Source: Gloeothece verrucosa PCC 7822 (GTDB lineage Bacteria; Cyanobacteriota; Cyanobacteriia; Cyanobacteriales; Microcystaceae). Taken from it: a stretch of 64,000 nucleotides of DNA. The stretch is taken from contig NC_014501.1 of the NCBI RefSeq assembly GCF_000147335.1, positions 1,426,001 to 1,490,000 on the forward strand. Reading direction: 5' to 3'. Made by a program: the position numbers and the translations under genes. The notes under the pieces are model-generated. The model was not told where the DNA came from, did not search any database, and saw only the letters and a program-made list of their open reading frames with translations. Of the stretch, positions 61,856-64,000 are shown one piece after another. Numbering within the stretch: the stretch's first letter is position 1; each line of letters begins with the position of its first letter.

Positions 61856-62019
61856 ATATCAGCAAATTTACTCATCACACCTTAAAACTCGACTATTTTA
61901 GCGGATTAAGTGCTTATTTTCTTAGCTGAGTGTTTAAGCATAATTACTCAGTATTTTCAAAGGTGCAAGATGTGAGTATACTCAACATCAACCTAGCAAA
62001 TCATCCTATAGTCACTCCC

Positions 62020-62823
62020 ATGATAAATAAAAGCTTCAAAAAGTCTATAACCCTGTTTTTGGTTGTTCTAGGTGGATCAGTTTGCTTGCTCCAGAAAGGA
62101 GTTACCCAGCCGATTGAAACATCTTTACAAGAAAGATACAGGTCTGCTATTAGAGATGCAGCTTTGGTTGATGAAGAGGGGAAAGATTTTGATAATTTAA
62201 TTCAAATTACGCCAGACAACCCGTTCCTAAAATCATCCTGGGATGAAACTCAGACAAGGATTTTAGTTGTGACCTGGAAAAGCCAGCGTACTTATGATCA
62301 ATACATAAAACCTTTCAGCAATAGCCCGGAGGAGAAAAGAAATAAACTAACCTGGGTAACAGTTGCTCCTCAAGTTAAAGAGTTCTGTAAACAATATTTA
62401 CGAAATAATCCAAATGCCACAGAAGCAGACTTAAACCTACGTTTAAAGCAGTATCTTGGATTAGATCCTAAGTGGAATTATGATGTCTTTGTAGAACTGT
62501 GGGTCAATCCTAAAGATCTGTTTCGCCCTTGCGTTGATCCAGAAATTACAGATACAAAATGTAATAGAAAGTGGGGAGACGAGATCCCTAAAGTAATTGG
62601 AGCAACTCCAGATGCATCAATCTCAGACTATAAGCTCTTTTTCGAGAACCTGTACTATATAAGTATCCGTCCAGGACTCCAACCCTTTACTGGTCTCGGC
62701 TATACCTATGATTGGAGCAGTCCAAATGGCCGAGTCGGTGCCAGCGAGTTTATTTTAATTCCCGGAGCCGCTTACACAATTAATGGTCAGCCAGTTCCCA
62801 CTCTAAAATACTGCCAGTCATAA
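62020..62823 (+). CDS. exported protein of unknown function
   Basis: From the ATG at 62020 the 267-residue protein has a signal-like N-terminus (KKSITLFLVVLGGSVCLLQK) and a soluble body with paired cysteines (EFCKQYL, FRPCVDPEITDTKCNRKWGD, and a C-terminal LKYCQS). The frame extends upstream to 61930, but that would bury the signal. No domain recognised. It has its own intergenic region and may be periplasmic. Confidence 0.6.
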   Translation: MINKSFKKSITLFLVVLGGSVCLLQKGVTQPIETSLQERYRSAIRDAALVDEEGKDFDNLIQITPDNPFLKSSWDETQTRILVVTWKSQRTYDQYIKPFSNSPEEKRNKLTWVTVAPQVKEFCKQYLRNNPNATEADLNLRLKQYLGLDPKWNYDVFVELWVNPKDLFRPCVDPEITDTKCNRKWGDEIPKVIGATPDASISDYKLFFENLYYISIRPGLQPFTGLGYTYDWSSPNGRVGASEFILIPGAAYTINGQPVPTLKYCQS

Positions 62824-62912
62824 AGGTTGGACTTTGGACAAAGGAGAAAATTCATTTTCCGACCTCCTAATTAGAAGTAAAATACTACTTTGCAGAAATT
62901 AAAGATCAGACT

Positions 62913-63818
62913 TTAATTAACAATTTTGGCCCCTTCCATATCTAAAGAGAGTGCTTGCACTTGCGCCGCTACCCCTTCATTTTCCCACGCCACCCTCATC
63001 GCTTCAGTCACCCTATCCGCTTCACCCTGAGAACTTAAAGCGAGTAAAGTGGGACCTGCCCCACTGATTACCATACCATAAGCCCCGGCTGCGATAGCCG
63101 CTCGTTTCACCGCTTCGTAACCTTTAATTAAACCTTGACGATAGGGTTGATGCAGCTTATCCTCCATCGCCATAGCTAACCAGTCTCCTCGCCCCTGTTC
63201 GAGTCCTTGTAACAATAACCCTAAACGTGCAATATTAAAAATAGCATCAGCGCGGCTATACTGAGTGGGTAAAACGCCTCTCGCTTCTTGAGTAGATAAT
63301 TCAAAATCCGGAATAGCCACAATGGGAATCAGTTTGTCATACCAGGGAATCTCGCAAATTTGCCAATTCCCCATTTCCCCCACACATAAGCGACTGCTTC
63401 CCAATAAAGCGGGAACCACATTATCGGGATGTCCTTCTAAAGATATGGCTAATTCCATCACTTCAGATTGAGTTAAAGGGTTACCGGCTAGATAATTTGC
63501 CCCCACTAAACCCCCTACAATGGCTGTGGCTGAACTTCCTAACCCTCTGGCTAAAGGAACCCCTAATTTGATCTCAATTTCTACAGCAGGAACCGGTTGA
63601 TTGAGATGTTGATAGAAAAGCGCAAAAGATTGATAAAGTAAATTAGTTTTATCTCGACTAACCCGTTCTGCTTCTGCGCCGCTTACGAGAATTTTCTCTT
63701 CGGTTTCTGAAGTGAGAGTAAACTTAAATTGATTATAAAGGGTTAAAGCGGCTCCTAGACAATCAAAGCCTGGACCAAGATTAGCGGTAGTAGCAGGAAC
63801 GGTTAGGGTAACGGTCAT
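62913..63818 (-). CDS. thrB: homoserine kinase
   Basis: A 301-residue GHMP kinase. VPATTANLGPGFDCLG is at the N-terminus, PLARGLGSSATAIVGGLVGA is the ATP motif, and AYGMVISGAGPTLLAL is the C-terminal glycine motif. It phosphorylates homoserine on the threonine pathway. Full length for the family. Confidence 0.95.
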   Translation of the reverse strand: MTVTLTVPATTANLGPGFDCLGAALTLYNQFKFTLTSETEEKILVSGAEAERVSRDKTNLLYQSFALFYQHLNQPVPAVEIEIKLGVPLARGLGSSATAIVGGLVGANYLAGNPLTQSEVMELAISLEGHPDNVVPALLGSSRLCVGEMGNWQICEIPWYDKLIPIVAIPDFELSTQEARGVLPTQYSRADAIFNIARLGLLLQGLEQGRGDWLAMAMEDKLHQPYRQGLIKGYEAVKRAAIAAGAYGMVISGAGPTLLALSSQGEADRVTEAMRVAWENEGVAAQVQALSLDMEGAKIVN

Positions 63819-63859
63819 TTCTTGTTTTGAATTACATTACATATATTTAGTATAAATGA

Positions 63860-64000
63860 CTAAAGACCTGCAAACCACTCATAACCTTGGTCTTCCCAAT
63901 AGCCTTTCCGAGGAAATAATTGATTGACCAAAGTAATCTGTGTTACCCACTTACTTTGCTTATAACCTAGTTTAATCGGAGAAGCTAATCGAAGTGGTGC
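63860..64000 (-). CDS. C-terminus of sulfite-oxidase-like molybdopterin oxidoreductase (partial)
   Basis: The last 46 codons of a leftward gene whose 5' part lies beyond the window. APLRLASPIKLGYKQSKWVT and GYWEDQGYEWFAGL are the closing motifs of SUOX/YedY-like molybdopterin proteins (G.PlRl..P..lGyK..KW...GyWe..GY). The specific substrate cannot be told. Confidence 0.7.
   Translation of the reverse strand, partial: APLRLASPIKLGYKQSKWVTQITLVNQLFPRKGYWEDQGYEWFAGL

Overview
The window is chromosomal DNA of a cyanobacterium. It carries psbK, a BciB-type (F420-hydrogenase-beta-like) 8-vinyl reductase, cyanobacterial LabA/NYN, LptC and RRM proteins, urtABCDE behind a canonical NtcA site, a class III PHB locus (phaA, phaB, phaE, phaC), HIP1-type GCGATCGC sites and many TAATGAC-type heptamer arrays. 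A unicellular, PHB-making Gloeothece/Cyanothece-like organism fits best; this is inferred from gene content, since no 16S gene is present.

Layout. (1) 1-7.9 kb is an accessory region: about ten rightward, mostly unrecognised genes, including a PD-(D/E)XK nuclease, a DUF932-like protein and a P-loop ATPase. It also has GCCGCT iteron-like repeats and a promoter wrapped in inverted repeats, and looks like a plasmid- or phage-derived element. (2) 7.9-13.3 kb holds a lumenal pentapeptide protein, a DUF4359 protein, tRNA-His, a beta-lactamase-fold serine hydrolase with a repeat tail, trmJ, and a histidine kinase whose H-box histidine is glutamine. (3) 13.8-19.5 kb is the PHB locus, with an IS200/IS605-type tnpB element between phaB and phaE. 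(4) 19.7-30.5 kb is the most interesting segment: a RiPP cluster resembling class V lanthipeptide (lanthidin) systems. It has an APH-like kinase plus HopA1-like lyase pair, a 61-residue double-glycine precursor with a Cys/Ser/Thr-rich core, and a second kinase/lyase pair in which the key residues are replaced. A convergent export operon follows: HTH protein, C39-peptidase ABC exporter with a cNMP-binding domain, HlyD-type adaptor and parvulin-like isomerase. (5) 31-38.8 kb holds a phasin-like protein, a ClC channel, an alpha/beta hydrolase plus LPLAT pair, metG, a LabA-like gene and lptC. (6) 39.3-43.9 kb holds a STAND ATPase and a 14-repeat WD40 protein in overlapping frames, a toxin remnant, a DUF29 gene and a MITE-like element. 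(7) 43.9-64 kb is mostly core: bciB, psbK, ddl, a thioesterase, the urea transporter operon, ndk, a radical SAM/PDZ protein, an RRM protein, a DUF411 protein, a large hybrid histidine kinase, thrB and the end of a molybdopterin oxidoreductase.

How the parts work together. In the RiPP cluster the intact kinase and lyase would phosphorylate and eliminate Ser/Thr of the precursor core, and the Cys residues would then add to form (methyl)lanthionines. The C39 exporter would cut after Gly-Gly and secrete the product with HlyD. The second kinase/lyase pair may act as a substrate-binding or regulatory partner. The PHB genes make acetoacetyl-CoA, reduce it and polymerise it, with a candidate granule protein 12 kb away. 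UrtABCDE imports urea under nitrogen control.
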